The notes beneath the pieces are model-generated. The model had not been told where the DNA came from. It saw only the letters and a program-made list of their open reading frames with translations, and searched no databases. Position numbers and translations under genes: made by a program. Below are positions 19,176-27,863 of a stretch of DNA of 64,000 nt, piece by piece (position 1 is the first letter of the stretch; each line of letters starts with the position of its first letter). Location of the stretch: NCBI GenBank assembly GCA_947494145.1, contig CANLTZ010000015.1, positions 56,013 to 120,012 of the forward strand. Direction: 5' to 3'. This stretch comes from an uncultured Jannaschia sp. (lineage in GTDB: Bacteria > Pseudomonadota > Alphaproteobacteria > Rhodobacterales > Rhodobacteraceae).

Positions 19176-19231
19176 GGGTCGGTCTCCTTCAAGCCGATGA
19201 TCATGCCGGTTGGGAAGGAGGGGTCTATCAC
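19172..19231 (-). CDS. Putative 19-residue leader ORF overlapping metZ start
   Basis: A GTG at 19231, five bases after the AAAGAGG of the riboswitch 3' strand, opens a frame of 19 codons (peptide VIDPSFPTGMIIGLKETDP) whose TGA overlaps the metZ GTG (GTGA). The aptamer would thus mask the ribosome site of this ORF, and metZ would follow by coupling, although metZ also has its own AAGGAG inside the ORF. It may be chance, since the region is short. Confidence 0.35.
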   Translation of the reverse strand: MIDPSFPTGMIIGLKETDP

Positions 19232-19235
19232 CCCG

Positions 19236-19305
19236 ACCTCTTTAGCGGTTTTTCGTCCGGGCCTCGCCGGTCGGAGGGCCGCAAGCTGGCACAAATCCCC
19301 TCGCG
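19236..19305 (-). promoter_or_regulatory. SAM-II-type riboswitch upstream of metZ
   Basis: The minus-strand RNA shows the order of conserved blocks I know for SAM-II: a P1 arm GAGGG (19302-19298), GATTTGTGCC, TTGCGG, the P1 partner CCCTC (19278-19274), then a spacer holding a small CCGG/CCGG hairpin, and the pseudoknot strand AACCGCTAAAGAGG (19250-19237). The long spacer recalls the long-loop variant. It lies 61 bases before metZ, the usual place for this class. Ligand binding would be expected to hide the AAAGAGG site and lower expression when SAM is plentiful. Confidence 0.75.
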
Positions 19306-19309
19306 TGTT

Positions 19310-20024
19310 GGCGTAGCCGCAGTGCGGCGAGGGGTCAAGGTGTGTGCGGTCGCAGAGGCCGGGAGGGGAGCGATCATTATTGCAGTGTCATGGGTTTTCA
19401 ACTCGGGACCGGGAACAAAAACGGCGCCATCCAAGTCATGGGATGTCGCGGGCATGAGAACACTAGATGGAGGTCGACGGATCGACATATGTGCCTCACA
19501 TGCGCCTTCGTCGCGCGGTCTGTGTTCGGTCAAAGGCTGCACGCGTTGTCGATCACGCCTGCCCTTTTGATCGAGTTCAAGGATGCCCCTCGCGGGTCGG
19601 TTTGGTTTGGGGACATCTCCGGCAACCGCAAGACCCGGTCCTTTGGGCGATGGACTAGAAAAGACGGTAGTTTCACATTTTCGGGAGATCGACAAACCCG
19701 CGCAGGTCTATTCCGTGATCCAGAAGACCAAGCGGGGCGATGCTTCAACGGTTTGTTACGTTTGCGGCGCGCGCTCGTGCGGATCGATCGAGGTCGTCCG
19801 CCGGATGCAAGGAATCAGGGTGCAGTGACGATCCCCCAAGAACATTGACCGACATACCGAGTAAGGTCTCTTTTCGCTAGATATCAGCCTCAAGGCCGCA
19901 GAAGGAACACTGCAAATTCAGGGCCCCCGGCGCGTGACTGACTGCTGCGAAGTTGTGTCCACCAGGGGCGGGAAGGTACGCATATCACAAAACCAGAGAC
20001 CACAGCCCCAAATGGAGCCCGCCC
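19310..20024. other. Gene-poor stretch between metZ leader and GST gene
   Basis: About 700 bases with no convincing gene. Several overlapping open frames occur on both strands (longest 168 codons on the plus strand from 19342), but none has recognisable motifs, a good ribosome site or neighbour-like codon use. Base composition is lower in G+C than the flanks. It may hold a decayed gene. Confidence 0.5.
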
Positions 20025-20732
20025 ATGACCGACCCCATCGACCTGCATTACTGGCCCACGCCCAATGGCTGGAAGATCTCCATCGCGCTGGAAGAAATGG
20101 GGCTGCCTTATCGCACGCACTTGGTGGATATCGGCAAGGGTGACCAATTCGACCCCGATTTCCTCAAAATCGCGCCCAACAACAAAATGCCCGCCATCCG
20201 TGACCCGAACGGCCCCGATGGCACGCCCATCGCCATCTTTGAAAGCGGGGCGATCCTGCAATACCTCGCGCGCAAGACTGGGCGCTTCGGCGGCGGGGAT
20301 GAGCGGACGCGCATCGCGGTCGATCAATGGCTCATGTGGCAGATGGGCGGCTTGGGGCCCATGGCGGGGCAGACACACCATTTCCTGAAATACGCGCCCC
20401 GCATGAATCCAGCCCAGGACCTGCCCTATGCCAAGGACCGCTACCGCAGCGAGACCGCGCGCCTTTACGGTGTGCTCGACCGGCAATTGGCGGACAATCG
20501 CTTCGTGTCTGGCGACGCTTATTCCATTGCCGATATGGCCATCTGGCCTTGGGCGTCACTGTGGGAAGGGCAGGAACAGACGCTGGAAGACAAACCCCAC
20601 TTGGCACGTTGGCTGGATGAGATCTGGGACAGGCCCGGCGTCAAGGCGGGCCGTTCGCTCCATGCCGATCTGCGCAACGATCCGGTGCCCGATCGCGCCA
20701 CCCGCGAATTGATCGGGCGCAGCACCGGCTGA
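20025..20732 (+). CDS. Glutathione S-transferase, YghU/YfcG (Nu) type
   Basis: The 235-residue protein has the thioredoxin-like N-terminal domain (LHYWPTPNGWKISIALEEMG, with the TPNGWK loop of disulfide-bond oxidoreductases) followed by NKMPAIRDPNG and FESGAILQYLARK, then an all-helical domain with DRQLADNRFVSGDAYSIADM. Members reduce disulfides or peroxides with glutathione. The start ATG at 20025 follows AATGGAGCCCGCCC. It stands alone, 65 bases before the next operon. Confidence 0.92.
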   Translation: MTDPIDLHYWPTPNGWKISIALEEMGLPYRTHLVDIGKGDQFDPDFLKIAPNNKMPAIRDPNGPDGTPIAIFESGAILQYLARKTGRFGGGDERTRIAVDQWLMWQMGGLGPMAGQTHHFLKYAPRMNPAQDLPYAKDRYRSETARLYGVLDRQLADNRFVSGDAYSIADMAIWPWASLWEGQEQTLEDKPHLARWLDEIWDRPGVKAGRSLHADLRNDPVPDRATRELIGRSTG

Positions 20733-20796
20733 AGGCTGGCAGTCGCGCGCGCCCTTGGGTAACGTGCGCCGGAACGCCATGGGGGAATGACGTCCG

Positions 20797-20889
20797 ATGA
20801 CGACCGGAGTGCAGAAGATCGCCTTCGCCGCTCTTGCCGTGCTTGTGGCATTGGCAGGGTCCGGCGTGCTTGACGGCGCAGGGCTTTAG
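20797..20889 (+). CDS. Small membrane peptide (30 aa) preceding xpaC
   Basis: An ATG after GGGGGAATGACGTCCG opens a 30-codon frame ending in TAG three bases before the xpaC ATG. Residues 8-27 are strongly hydrophobic (KIAFAALAVLVALAGSG), like a single membrane helix or signal anchor. Spacing and composition fit a real small protein in the same operon, though I recognise no family. Confidence 0.5.
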   Translation: MTTGVQKIAFAALAVLVALAGSGVLDGAGL

Positions 20890-20892
20890 GCC

Positions 20893-21774
20893 ATGGCGAA
20901 ACGGTTTGGCGGCAAGCATTCACCCGGTGGGGCAAGCGGCACGACCGCCCCTGCCCCGACCTTGCGCGCGCCGCTCAGGGGTCGCGCGCGGGTCCAGATC
21001 CTCATGGCATTGGCCCTTATCCCCGTGGCCACCGCCTTTGCCCAGGATGGGGCCATCGCCTTGGGCGCCAACCTGCTGGCGGGGGCCGCGATTTTCGGCG
21101 GCGCCCTGCTGACGCGGGAAGGGTTGAAGGCCGAAGCCGCCTGGATGGAACGGAAGGTCGCCCGCCGCCCCGCCATTCCCCGCAAGATCTTCGGCGCGGC
21201 CGCGGTCGGCGCGGGCGTGATGCTGGGCGCGATGACCGGGCTCGATGGCATCATCGCGGGTGTCGCCTATGGCGTGATCGCGGCGGGGCTGCATTTGGTG
21301 TCCTTCGGACTCGACCCGATGTCGGACAAGGGGATGGAGGGCGTGGATGCCTTCCAGACCGAGCGTGTCGCCCGCTCCATCGAAGAGGCCGAGAAGCATT
21401 TGGAAGCCATGTCCGACGCCGTGCGCCGCGCCCGCGACCGGGAGGCCGAGACCCGCGTCGCCCGCCTAGCCGAAAAGGCCCGCGTGATGTTCCGCGCCAT
21501 CGAAGACGACCCGCGCGACCTGGCCACGGCACGCAAGTTCCTGGGCGTCTACCTGGTGGGCGCGCGCGACGCGACGGCCAAGTTTGCCGATCTTTACGCC
21601 CAGACCAAGGATGCGGTCGTGAAGGCCGAATATTTCGCCCTGCTCGACGATCTGGAACAGGGGATGGACGCGAAGCGCGAAACGCTTCTTGTAACCGACC
21701 GCACCGATCTCGATGTGGAGATAGAAGTCCTGCGGGACCGACTGAAACGAGACGGATTGACCGTCCGAGACTGA
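20893..21774 (+). CDS. xpaC: XpaC-like membrane protein (5-bromo-4-chloroindolyl phosphate hydrolysis family)
   Basis: The 293-residue protein has a basic N-terminus, a hydrophobic hairpin (about 34-72), another (about 98-128) and a soluble, helical, charged C-terminal half starting ERVARSIEEAEKHLEAM. This arrangement is that of XpaC proteins, usually encoded next to TelA; the biochemical role is unproven despite the name. telA follows after 19 bases. The cluster suggests a membrane-stress or toxic-anion-resistance role. Confidence 0.8.
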   Translation: MAKRFGGKHSPGGASGTTAPAPTLRAPLRGRARVQILMALALIPVATAFAQDGAIALGANLLAGAAIFGGALLTREGLKAEAAWMERKVARRPAIPRKIFGAAAVGAGVMLGAMTGLDGIIAGVAYGVIAAGLHLVSFGLDPMSDKGMEGVDAFQTERVARSIEEAEKHLEAMSDAVRRARDREAETRVARLAEKARVMFRAIEDDPRDLATARKFLGVYLVGARDATAKFADLYAQTKDAVVKAEYFALLDDLEQGMDAKRETLLVTDRTDLDVEIEVLRDRLKRDGLTVRD

Positions 21775-21793
21775 CACGGGGAGACCGACACGC

Positions 21794-22987
21794 ATGTTCA
21801 CCACCACTCGCCAGAAGGCTGCCGAAGACACGGCCGAAGTCGCTCAGGTCACCGCCGTGGCGCTGCCAGAGCCTGGCACCGACATTGTTCCGCTGGAAAA
21901 GGCGCCCGAACCCGTGGCCGCCGAAATCCGCACGCGGATGGACGAGTTGGACATGTCCGACACCAATTCGATCATCGGGTTCGGGTCTGCCGCCCAGACC
22001 GAGTTGCAGCAAATCAGCCAAGCCATGCTGGCCGACGTCAAGAACAAGGATGTGGGCCCGGCAGGCGACGCACTGCGCGGCATGGTCACGACCATCCGCG
22101 GCTTTTCGGTCAGCGAGTTGGACGTGCGGCGCAAACGCTCCTGGTGGGAAAAGCTGCTGGGCCGCGCCGCGCCGTTCGGAAAGTTCATCGCCCGCTTCGA
22201 GGAAGTGCAGGGCCAGATCGACCGGGTGACCGATGACCTGCTCAAGCACGAACACGTGTTGCTCAAGGACATCAAGTCGCTCGACAAACTCTATGAGAAG
22301 ACGCTGGAATTCTACGAACAGCTCGGGCTTTACATCGCTGCCGGGGAAGCCAAGCTGGCCGAGCTTGATGCCGACACCATACCCGCCAAGGAAAAGGCCG
22401 TGGAGGTGCTGCCCGAAGACGAAAAGATGATCGGCTCGCAGGAGTTGCGCGACCTGCGCGCGGCGCGCGACGACCTGGAACGCCGCGTCCACGACCTGAA
22501 GCTGACACGCCAGGTCACGATGCAGTCTTTGCCATCGATCCGGCTGGTGCAGGAAAACGATAAGAGCCTTGTGACCAAAATCAACTCCACCTTGGTCAAC
22601 ACGGTTCCACTTTGGGAAACCCAGCTTGCCCAGGCTGTTACGATCCAACGTTCACGTGAAGCGGCTGAATCGGTGCGCAGCGCCAACGATCTGACCAATG
22701 AGCTTCTGACAGCCAACGCCGCCAACCTTCGGGAAGCCAACGCCGTCGTGCGCCAGGAAATGGAGCGGGGCATCTTCGACATCGAAGCCGTGCGCAAGGC
22801 CAATGAAGATTTGGTCGCCACGATCAATGAATCCCTGCAAATCGCCGATGAGGGCAAGGCCCGCCGCGCCGCCGCGGAAGAAGAACTCCAGAAGATGGAG
22901 ACGGAATTGCGCGACACCCTGGCCAGCGCCAGCGCCCGCGGAACGGGCACGGGCGACACCGCAGGCAAGTCGGTCCCCGCGGCGTGA
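21794..22987 (+). CDS. telA: Toxic anion resistance protein, TelA family
   Basis: The 397-residue protein is soluble and rich in helices. Family segments include IIGFGSAAQTELQQISQAML, VGPAGDALRGMVTTIRGF, KSLDKLYEKTLEFYEQLGLY and the long coiled coil toward the C-terminus (SIRLVQENDKSLVTKINSTL, then LRDTLASASARG). TelA/KlaA proteins are linked to tellurite and other stress tolerance, with an unknown molecular mechanism. Its stop overlaps the GTG start of the DUF2927 gene by four bases. Confidence 0.93.
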   Translation: MFTTTRQKAAEDTAEVAQVTAVALPEPGTDIVPLEKAPEPVAAEIRTRMDELDMSDTNSIIGFGSAAQTELQQISQAMLADVKNKDVGPAGDALRGMVTTIRGFSVSELDVRRKRSWWEKLLGRAAPFGKFIARFEEVQGQIDRVTDDLLKHEHVLLKDIKSLDKLYEKTLEFYEQLGLYIAAGEAKLAELDADTIPAKEKAVEVLPEDEKMIGSQELRDLRAARDDLERRVHDLKLTRQVTMQSLPSIRLVQENDKSLVTKINSTLVNTVPLWETQLAQAVTIQRSREAAESVRSANDLTNELLTANAANLREANAVVRQEMERGIFDIEAVRKANEDLVATINESLQIADEGKARRAAAEEELQKMETELRDTLASASARGTGTGDTAGKSVPAA

Positions 22988-23931
22988 TCGGTAGGCTGTT
23001 TCTGGCAGCGGGCGTGTTGGGGTTGGCGGCGTGCCAGCCCAGCACAACACCGCCCGTGACCGCGCCCCCCGCGGTCGTGGCCCCGCCTCCGGGGCCAGAA
23101 GTCACGAGCGCGCTTCCCTCGGAAGAAAGCCAGAAACTCGCCCTCTTCTATCGCCGCCTTGAACAGCGCCTGCTGGCCGAAGGCTTGCTCCGCCAGGATG
23201 GCGGTGGCGTGGACACGATTTACGACGCCGATACGCTGACACGAAACTTCGAACGCATCGCACTCTTTTCGGAATATGTGCAGGTGGGCGGGCGCTACGT
23301 GGCGCAGCAAAGCCGGGCACAATTGCGCCGCTGGCGCGCGCCCGTCCGCGTTGAGCTGCATTTCGGCGACTCCGTCGACGCGGCCACGCGCGAAAGCGAC
23401 ACCGCCCGGATCGAAGCCTATCTGGACCGCCTGCGTGACGTCAGCGGCCACTCGATCCGGCTGGTGGAGGATGGGGGCAATTACCACGTTTTCGTCGCGT
23501 CGCTGGATGAACAGCGCGACCTGGGCCCGGCCATCAGCGCGGCAGAGCCCGCCCTGTCGCGCAACACCATCCGCGAAATCACCCAACTCAGCCGCTCTAC
23601 CTATTGTGCGGTCTACGCGTCTGCGGATGCCAACCGGCCCTTCACCTATGTCTCGGCCATCGCCTTCATCCGGTCCGAACATCCCGATCTGATGCGGCTG
23701 TCCTGCTACCATGAAGAACTGGCCCAAGGTCTGGGTCTGGCAAATGACAGCCCCACCGCGCGCCCTTCCATCTTCAACGATGATGAGGAATTCGCGCTTC
23801 TGACCAGCCATGATGAGCTTCTGCTCAAGATGCTCTATGATCGCCGCCTGCGCCCCGGCATGACCGCCGACCAGGCCCGCCCCATCGTCCGTGAGATCGC
23901 GGCAGAGCTTTTCAGCCCCGGCCCCGTCTGA
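22984..23931 (+). CDS. DUF2927 lipoprotein
   Basis: The 315-residue protein begins with a lipoprotein signal (MIGRLFLAAGVLGLAAC, Cys17), then a Pro-rich spacer and a domain with TLTRNFERIALFSEY, RRWRAPVRVELHFGDSV and the C-terminal STYCAVYAS...LSCYHEELAQGLGL. The HEEL-like segment (CYHEELAQGLGL) resembles a metalloprotease helix, but only one His is present, so activity is uncertain. The GTG start overlaps the telA stop. It would place the telA system at the outer or inner membrane face. Confidence 0.8.
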   Translation: MIGRLFLAAGVLGLAACQPSTTPPVTAPPAVVAPPPGPEVTSALPSEESQKLALFYRRLEQRLLAEGLLRQDGGGVDTIYDADTLTRNFERIALFSEYVQVGGRYVAQQSRAQLRRWRAPVRVELHFGDSVDAATRESDTARIEAYLDRLRDVSGHSIRLVEDGGNYHVFVASLDEQRDLGPAISAAEPALSRNTIREITQLSRSTYCAVYASADANRPFTYVSAIAFIRSEHPDLMRLSCYHEELAQGLGLANDSPTARPSIFNDDEEFALLTSHDELLLKMLYDRRLRPGMTADQARPIVREIAAELFSPGPV

Positions 23932-23951
23932 CGTTATCCAACGAGGTATCC

Positions 23952-25082
23952 ATGCCCATCTTCGACTTCCTGTCCGGCCAGTTCATCGACGTCATCGAGT
24001 GGACGGACGATACCCGCGACACGCTGGTCTATCGCTTCGAGCGCCATGGCCACGAGATCAAATACGGCGCCAAGCTGACGGTGCGCGAAGGCCAGGCGGC
24101 GGTCTTCATTCATGAGGGCCAGTTGGCCGATGTGTTCATGCCCGGGCTCTACATGCTTGAGACGAACAACATGCCGATCATGACCACGCTTCAGCACTGG
24201 GATCACGGCTTCAAATCGCCTTTCAAGTCCGAGATTTACTTCGTCTCGACCACCCGGATGACGGATTTGAAATGGGGCACCAAGAACCCCATCACGCTGC
24301 GCGACCCGGAATTTGGGCCGGTGCGATTGCGGGCTTACGGCACCTACACGATCAAGGTCAGCGACCCGGCCAAATTCATGTCCGAAATCGTGGGCACCGA
24401 TGGAGAGTTCACGCGCGACGAAATCCAGTTCCAGATCCGCAACATGATCGTCCAGGCCGCCAGCCGGGCGCTCGCTGCCAGCCGCATCCCGGTGCTCGAC
24501 ATGGCGGCCAACACAGACGATCTGGGAAAGATCGTCGCCGAGCAGATCAGCGCGACGATTACCGAGTACGGGCTGGTGGTGCCGGAACTGTACATTGAAA
24601 ACGTTTCCCTGCCCCCCGCCGTCGAGGAGGCGCTGGACAAGCGCACCTCCATGGGCGTGATCGGCGATCTGGGCAAGTATCAGCAATTCGCCACCGCCGA
24701 AGCCATGCAGGCCGCAGCTTCGACGCCGAATTCCGGCATGGGCGCAGGCATCGGCATGGGTATGGGCATGGGCATGGCCCACGGCATGGCGCAGGCCGCC
24801 ACCGGCCCTTGGGGCCAGGCCACCGCCGCCGCCCCGGCTGTCGCTGCACCGCCGCCGCCCCCACCCCCGCCGGTGGAACATGTCTGGCACATCGCCGAAG
24901 GCGGCCAGACCACCGGTCCGTTTTCCAAGGCCGCGCTTGGCCGCATGGTGACCGAGGGCAAGGTGACCCGCGAAACCTTTGTCTGGACCCAAGGCCAAGA
25001 CGGCTGGATGAAAGCCGATGACGTGGATGAGCTGGCCCAGCTTTTCACCGTCATGCCCCCGCCACCACCACCGGGGGTCTGA
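23952..25082 (+). CDS. SPFH/Band-7 protein with C-terminal GYF_2 domain
   Basis: The 376-residue protein has a YdjI-type SPFH domain (about 1-215: VREGQAAVFIHEGQLADVF, WGTKNPITLRDPEFGPVRLR, ITEYGLVVPELYIENVSLP), a Met/Gly low-complexity run (GMGMGMGM, near 265-277), a polyproline stretch (about 300-308) and a GYF_2 domain (about 310-367: HVWHIAEGGQTTGPFSKAAL, then VWTQGQDGWMKADDV). Such proteins scaffold membrane microdomains. A zinc-ribbon membrane protein follows, as in the Bacillus ydjGHI system. Confidence 0.88.
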   Translation: MPIFDFLSGQFIDVIEWTDDTRDTLVYRFERHGHEIKYGAKLTVREGQAAVFIHEGQLADVFMPGLYMLETNNMPIMTTLQHWDHGFKSPFKSEIYFVSTTRMTDLKWGTKNPITLRDPEFGPVRLRAYGTYTIKVSDPAKFMSEIVGTDGEFTRDEIQFQIRNMIVQAASRALAASRIPVLDMAANTDDLGKIVAEQISATITEYGLVVPELYIENVSLPPAVEEALDKRTSMGVIGDLGKYQQFATAEAMQAAASTPNSGMGAGIGMGMGMGMAHGMAQAATGPWGQATAAAPAVAAPPPPPPPPVEHVWHIAEGGQTTGPFSKAALGRMVTEGKVTRETFVWTQGQDGWMKADDVDELAQLFTVMPPPPPPGV

Positions 25083-25183
25083 GTGCCTGCGCGCGCGGGT
25101 TCGGCCACCACGAACGGGCGGCACAGGGCGTGCGCGCCCTGCGAAGGCCGTGACCCAACCAGACCCGCACCGAATACCGCGCC

Positions 25184-26305
25184 ATGAAAGTCCCCACCGT
25201 CCAGCCGGAGCGTCCGCCCGAGATCCCCACCACCCAGGAACACCGCTTCCCTTGCGACAATTGCGGGGGCGACATGCGCTTCGATCCGGGCGATGACCGG
25301 ATGATCTGTGACCATTGCGGCCATGCGGAACCCTTGGGCCGCGCCGCCCCTTCGGCCATTTCTGAGATCGACATTCGCGAGGGGCTCAACACAGCCAGCA
25401 GCGATGTGGAGACGGAAGAAACCCGCGTGCTGTCTTGCGACAATTGCGGCGCCCAGGTTGAATTCGACCCCGCGCTGCACGCCGCGGAATGTCCATTCTG
25501 CGCCACCCCTGTGGTGACCGATACCGGCACCAACCGCCATATCAAACCCGCCGCGCTGATCCCCTTCAATCTGGATGAACCCCAGGCGCACAAGGCCATG
25601 GATGATTGGTTGGGCAGGCTTTGGTTCGCGCCCAACGGTCTGCAGAAATACGCGCGCAAGGGCCAGAAGATGAACGGCATCTATGTGCCCTTTTGGACCT
25701 ATGACGCCCAGACCGACACCGCCTATTCCGGCCAGCGGGGCGATGTCTACTACGTGACCCAAACCGTCATGCGCGATGGCAAGCCCACCAAGATGAAGGT
25801 GCCCAAGGTGCGCTGGACGCCCCGGCGCGGTCGCGTACGGCGCTTCTTCGACGATGTGACGGTGCTGGCCTCCAACTCCCTGCCCAAACGCCATACCGAC
25901 GCCCTGGAGCCTTGGGATATGTCCGCGCTGGCCCCTTATGCCCCGCAATTCCTGGCGGGCTTCCGGGCCGAGGCCTACCGCGTCACCCTAGAAGAAGGCC
26001 TGACCGAAGCCCGTGCCCGCATGGACCGCGTCATCCAGCGCGATGTCCGCATGGATATCGGCGGTGATCAGCAACGCATCAATTCAATGGAAACAAAGCT
26101 TTCCGAGGTGACGTTCAAGCATGTCCTGCTGCCCGTCTGGGTCGCAGCCTACAAATATCGCGGACAATCCTATCGCTTCGTGGTCAACGGCCAGACCGGC
26201 CGCGTCCAGGGGGAGCGGCCGTATTCCGCCATCAAGATCGCGCTCGCAGTCATCGCCGCCCTGATCGTGGCGGGGATCGCTGCTGCGATCTACAGCCAGA
26301 CGTAG
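25184..26305 (+). CDS. Double zinc-ribbon, membrane-anchored protein (YdjG-like)
   Basis: The 373-residue protein has two zinc ribbons (CDNCGGDMRF with CDHCGHAE at about 24-50, and CDNCGAQVEF with CPFCATP at about 84-110), a middle domain with PFWTYDAQTDTAYSGQRGD and RRVRRFFDDVTVLASNSLP-like strands, and one C-terminal membrane helix (about 350-370, IALAVIAALIVAGIAAA). The layout matches YdjG-type proteins, which recruit SPFH partners to the membrane. It follows the SPFH gene on the same strand after about 100 bases. Confidence 0.82.
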   Translation: MKVPTVQPERPPEIPTTQEHRFPCDNCGGDMRFDPGDDRMICDHCGHAEPLGRAAPSAISEIDIREGLNTASSDVETEETRVLSCDNCGAQVEFDPALHAAECPFCATPVVTDTGTNRHIKPAALIPFNLDEPQAHKAMDDWLGRLWFAPNGLQKYARKGQKMNGIYVPFWTYDAQTDTAYSGQRGDVYYVTQTVMRDGKPTKMKVPKVRWTPRRGRVRRFFDDVTVLASNSLPKRHTDALEPWDMSALAPYAPQFLAGFRAEAYRVTLEEGLTEARARMDRVIQRDVRMDIGGDQQRINSMETKLSEVTFKHVLLPVWVAAYKYRGQSYRFVVNGQTGRVQGERPYSAIKIALAVIAALIVAGIAAAIYSQT

Positions 26306-26517
26306 GCGGGCGGGCTCCGGCGCGGTGCAAAGGCGACCCCACTCCATCCTTCGACCGCCTTGTATCCAGGTGCCCCCCCCAAGACGGCATAACCGGCATC
26401 TTGAAGACAGCACCGAGAGGCCAAGCCGCGCTCTGGCCCTGACCGCGCCCGCAGGCTAAAGCGTCGGTCGCAACCACCACATCGCGATGGTGGAAACGCG
26501 ACCGGAGGGAGGGACGA

Positions 26518-27399
26518 ATGATACTCTGCGCAGGCGAAGCCCTGATTGACATGCTGCCGCGCGACACGGCCGATGGCCCGGGCTTCTACCCCGCCCCCGG
26601 CGGTGCGGTCTTCAATACGGCGATCGCTCTGGGCCGCCTTGGCACGCCGGTGGCCTTCCATACTGGCCTGTCGACCGATCTGTTCGGCACCCGCCTTGCC
26701 GCGTCCCTGGACGCCTCCGGCGTGGAAAACCGCTGCGCCCTGTCCGACCGACCGACAACGCTGGCCTTCGTCACGCTTCACGACGGCCAAGCGCGCTACG
26801 CGTTCTACGACGAAAACACCGCTGGGCGGATGCTCTCGCCCTCCGACGCGCCGTCGCTTGACGGCATCGACGCGCTTTTTGTGGGCGGCATCTCCATCGC
26901 GGTGGAGCCCTGCGCACAGGCCTATGAAGGCCTCGCCATCGGGCACCAGCACCTGCCCATCATGCTTGACCCCAATATCCGGCCCGGTTTCATCGCGCAT
27001 GAGCCGTTCTTCCGCGCCCGCCTTGCCCGGCTGCTGCGCGCCGCCGATATCGTGAAGCTGTCGGACGAGGATATGGATTGGCTCCGGCTCAGCGCAGATG
27101 AGGTACTCGATATGGGCGCCACGACGCTTTGCATTACCGAAGGGGCCAAGGGCGTCACTGCGATGACACGTGACGTGAAACTGCATGTCCCCGCCGCGCG
27201 TGTCGAGGTCGTCGATACCGTGGGCGCGGGCGACACGTTCAATGCAGGCCTTCTTGCCGGCCTTCACGATGCGGGCGCGCTCACCAAGACTGCCCCATCT
27301 GAGGACGCATTGCGCGCCGCCGTCGAGTTGGGGGTCAAGGCCGCGGCGATCACCGTCGCGCGCGCGGGCGCGAACCCGCCGCGCCGCGACGAATTGTGA
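26518..27399 (+). CDS. PfkB-family carbohydrate kinase (fructokinase-like)
   Basis: The 293-residue protein has both PfkB signatures: an N-terminal [15 protein letters not shown] block and the C-terminal ATP/anion-hole motif [18 protein letters not shown] with the catalytic Asp. The opening [13 protein letters not shown] is typical of fructokinase-type members, but the sugar cannot be assigned. The start follows GGAGGGAGGGACGA. Its stop overlaps the GTG start of dtd, so the two are coupled. Confidence 0.9.
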   Translation: MILCAGEALIDMLPRDTADGPGFYPAPGGAVFNTAIALGRLGTPVAFHTGLSTDLFGTRLAASLDASGVENRCALSDRPTTLAFVTLHDGQARYAFYDENTAGRMLSPSDAPSLDGIDALFVGGISIAVEPCAQAYEGLAIGHQHLPIMLDPNIRPGFIAHEPFFRARLARLLRAADIVKLSDEDMDWLRLSADEVLDMGATTLCITEGAKGVTAMTRDVKLHVPAARVEVVDTVGAGDTFNAGLLAGLHDAGALTKTAPSEDALRAAVELGVKAAAITVARAGANPPRRDEL

Positions 27400-27833
27400 A
27401 AACCATCCTGCAACGGGTCACCGAGGCGCGCGTCGAGGTGGACGGAAAGGTCGCGGGTCGCTGCGGCCCGGGCCTGATGATCCTGGTCTGTGCCATGCCC
27501 GGCGACGACACCGCGCGCGTCGACCGCCTGGCGCGGCGCGTGGCCAAGCTGCGCATCTTCCGCGATGAAGCGGGTCGCATGAACCGCTCGCTTCTGGATG
27601 TCGGCGGCAGCGCTCTGGTGGTCAGCCAGTTTACCCTGGCCGCTGACACGTCGAGCGGGACACGCCCCGGCTTTTCGCGTGCGGCCCCACCCGAAGAAGG
27701 CCGCGCTTTCTATGAGCACTTTGTAGAGACCCTGCGGGATGAGGGTGTGGAGGTCGGCACCGGGGTGTTTGGGGCTGAAATGCAGGTTCATCTGGTCAAT
27801 GACGGGCCCGTCACGATCCCGTTTGAAGGGTAG
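27396..27833 (+). CDS. dtd: D-aminoacyl-tRNA deacylase
   Basis: DTD removes D-amino acids (and glycine mischarged on tRNA-Ala) from tRNA. The 145-residue protein has the full-length family pattern: [18 protein letters not shown] at the N-terminus, the active-site [18 protein letters not shown], and the C-terminal NDGPVTI (Gly-cisPro-type motif). GTG start overlapping the upstream kinase stop. Confidence 0.95.
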   Translation: MKTILQRVTEARVEVDGKVAGRCGPGLMILVCAMPGDDTARVDRLARRVAKLRIFRDEAGRMNRSLLDVGGSALVVSQFTLAADTSSGTRPGFSRAAPPEEGRAFYEHFVETLRDEGVEVGTGVFGAEMQVHLVNDGPVTIPFEG

Positions 27834-27863
27834 TGCGATTTTCTGTCGAGGCGGGGTCGGGCC

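Noticed and set aside
19342..19848. 168-codon plus-strand frame in the gene-poor stretch
   Set aside because: No ribosome site, no motif and codon use unlike neighbours; competing frames on both strands.
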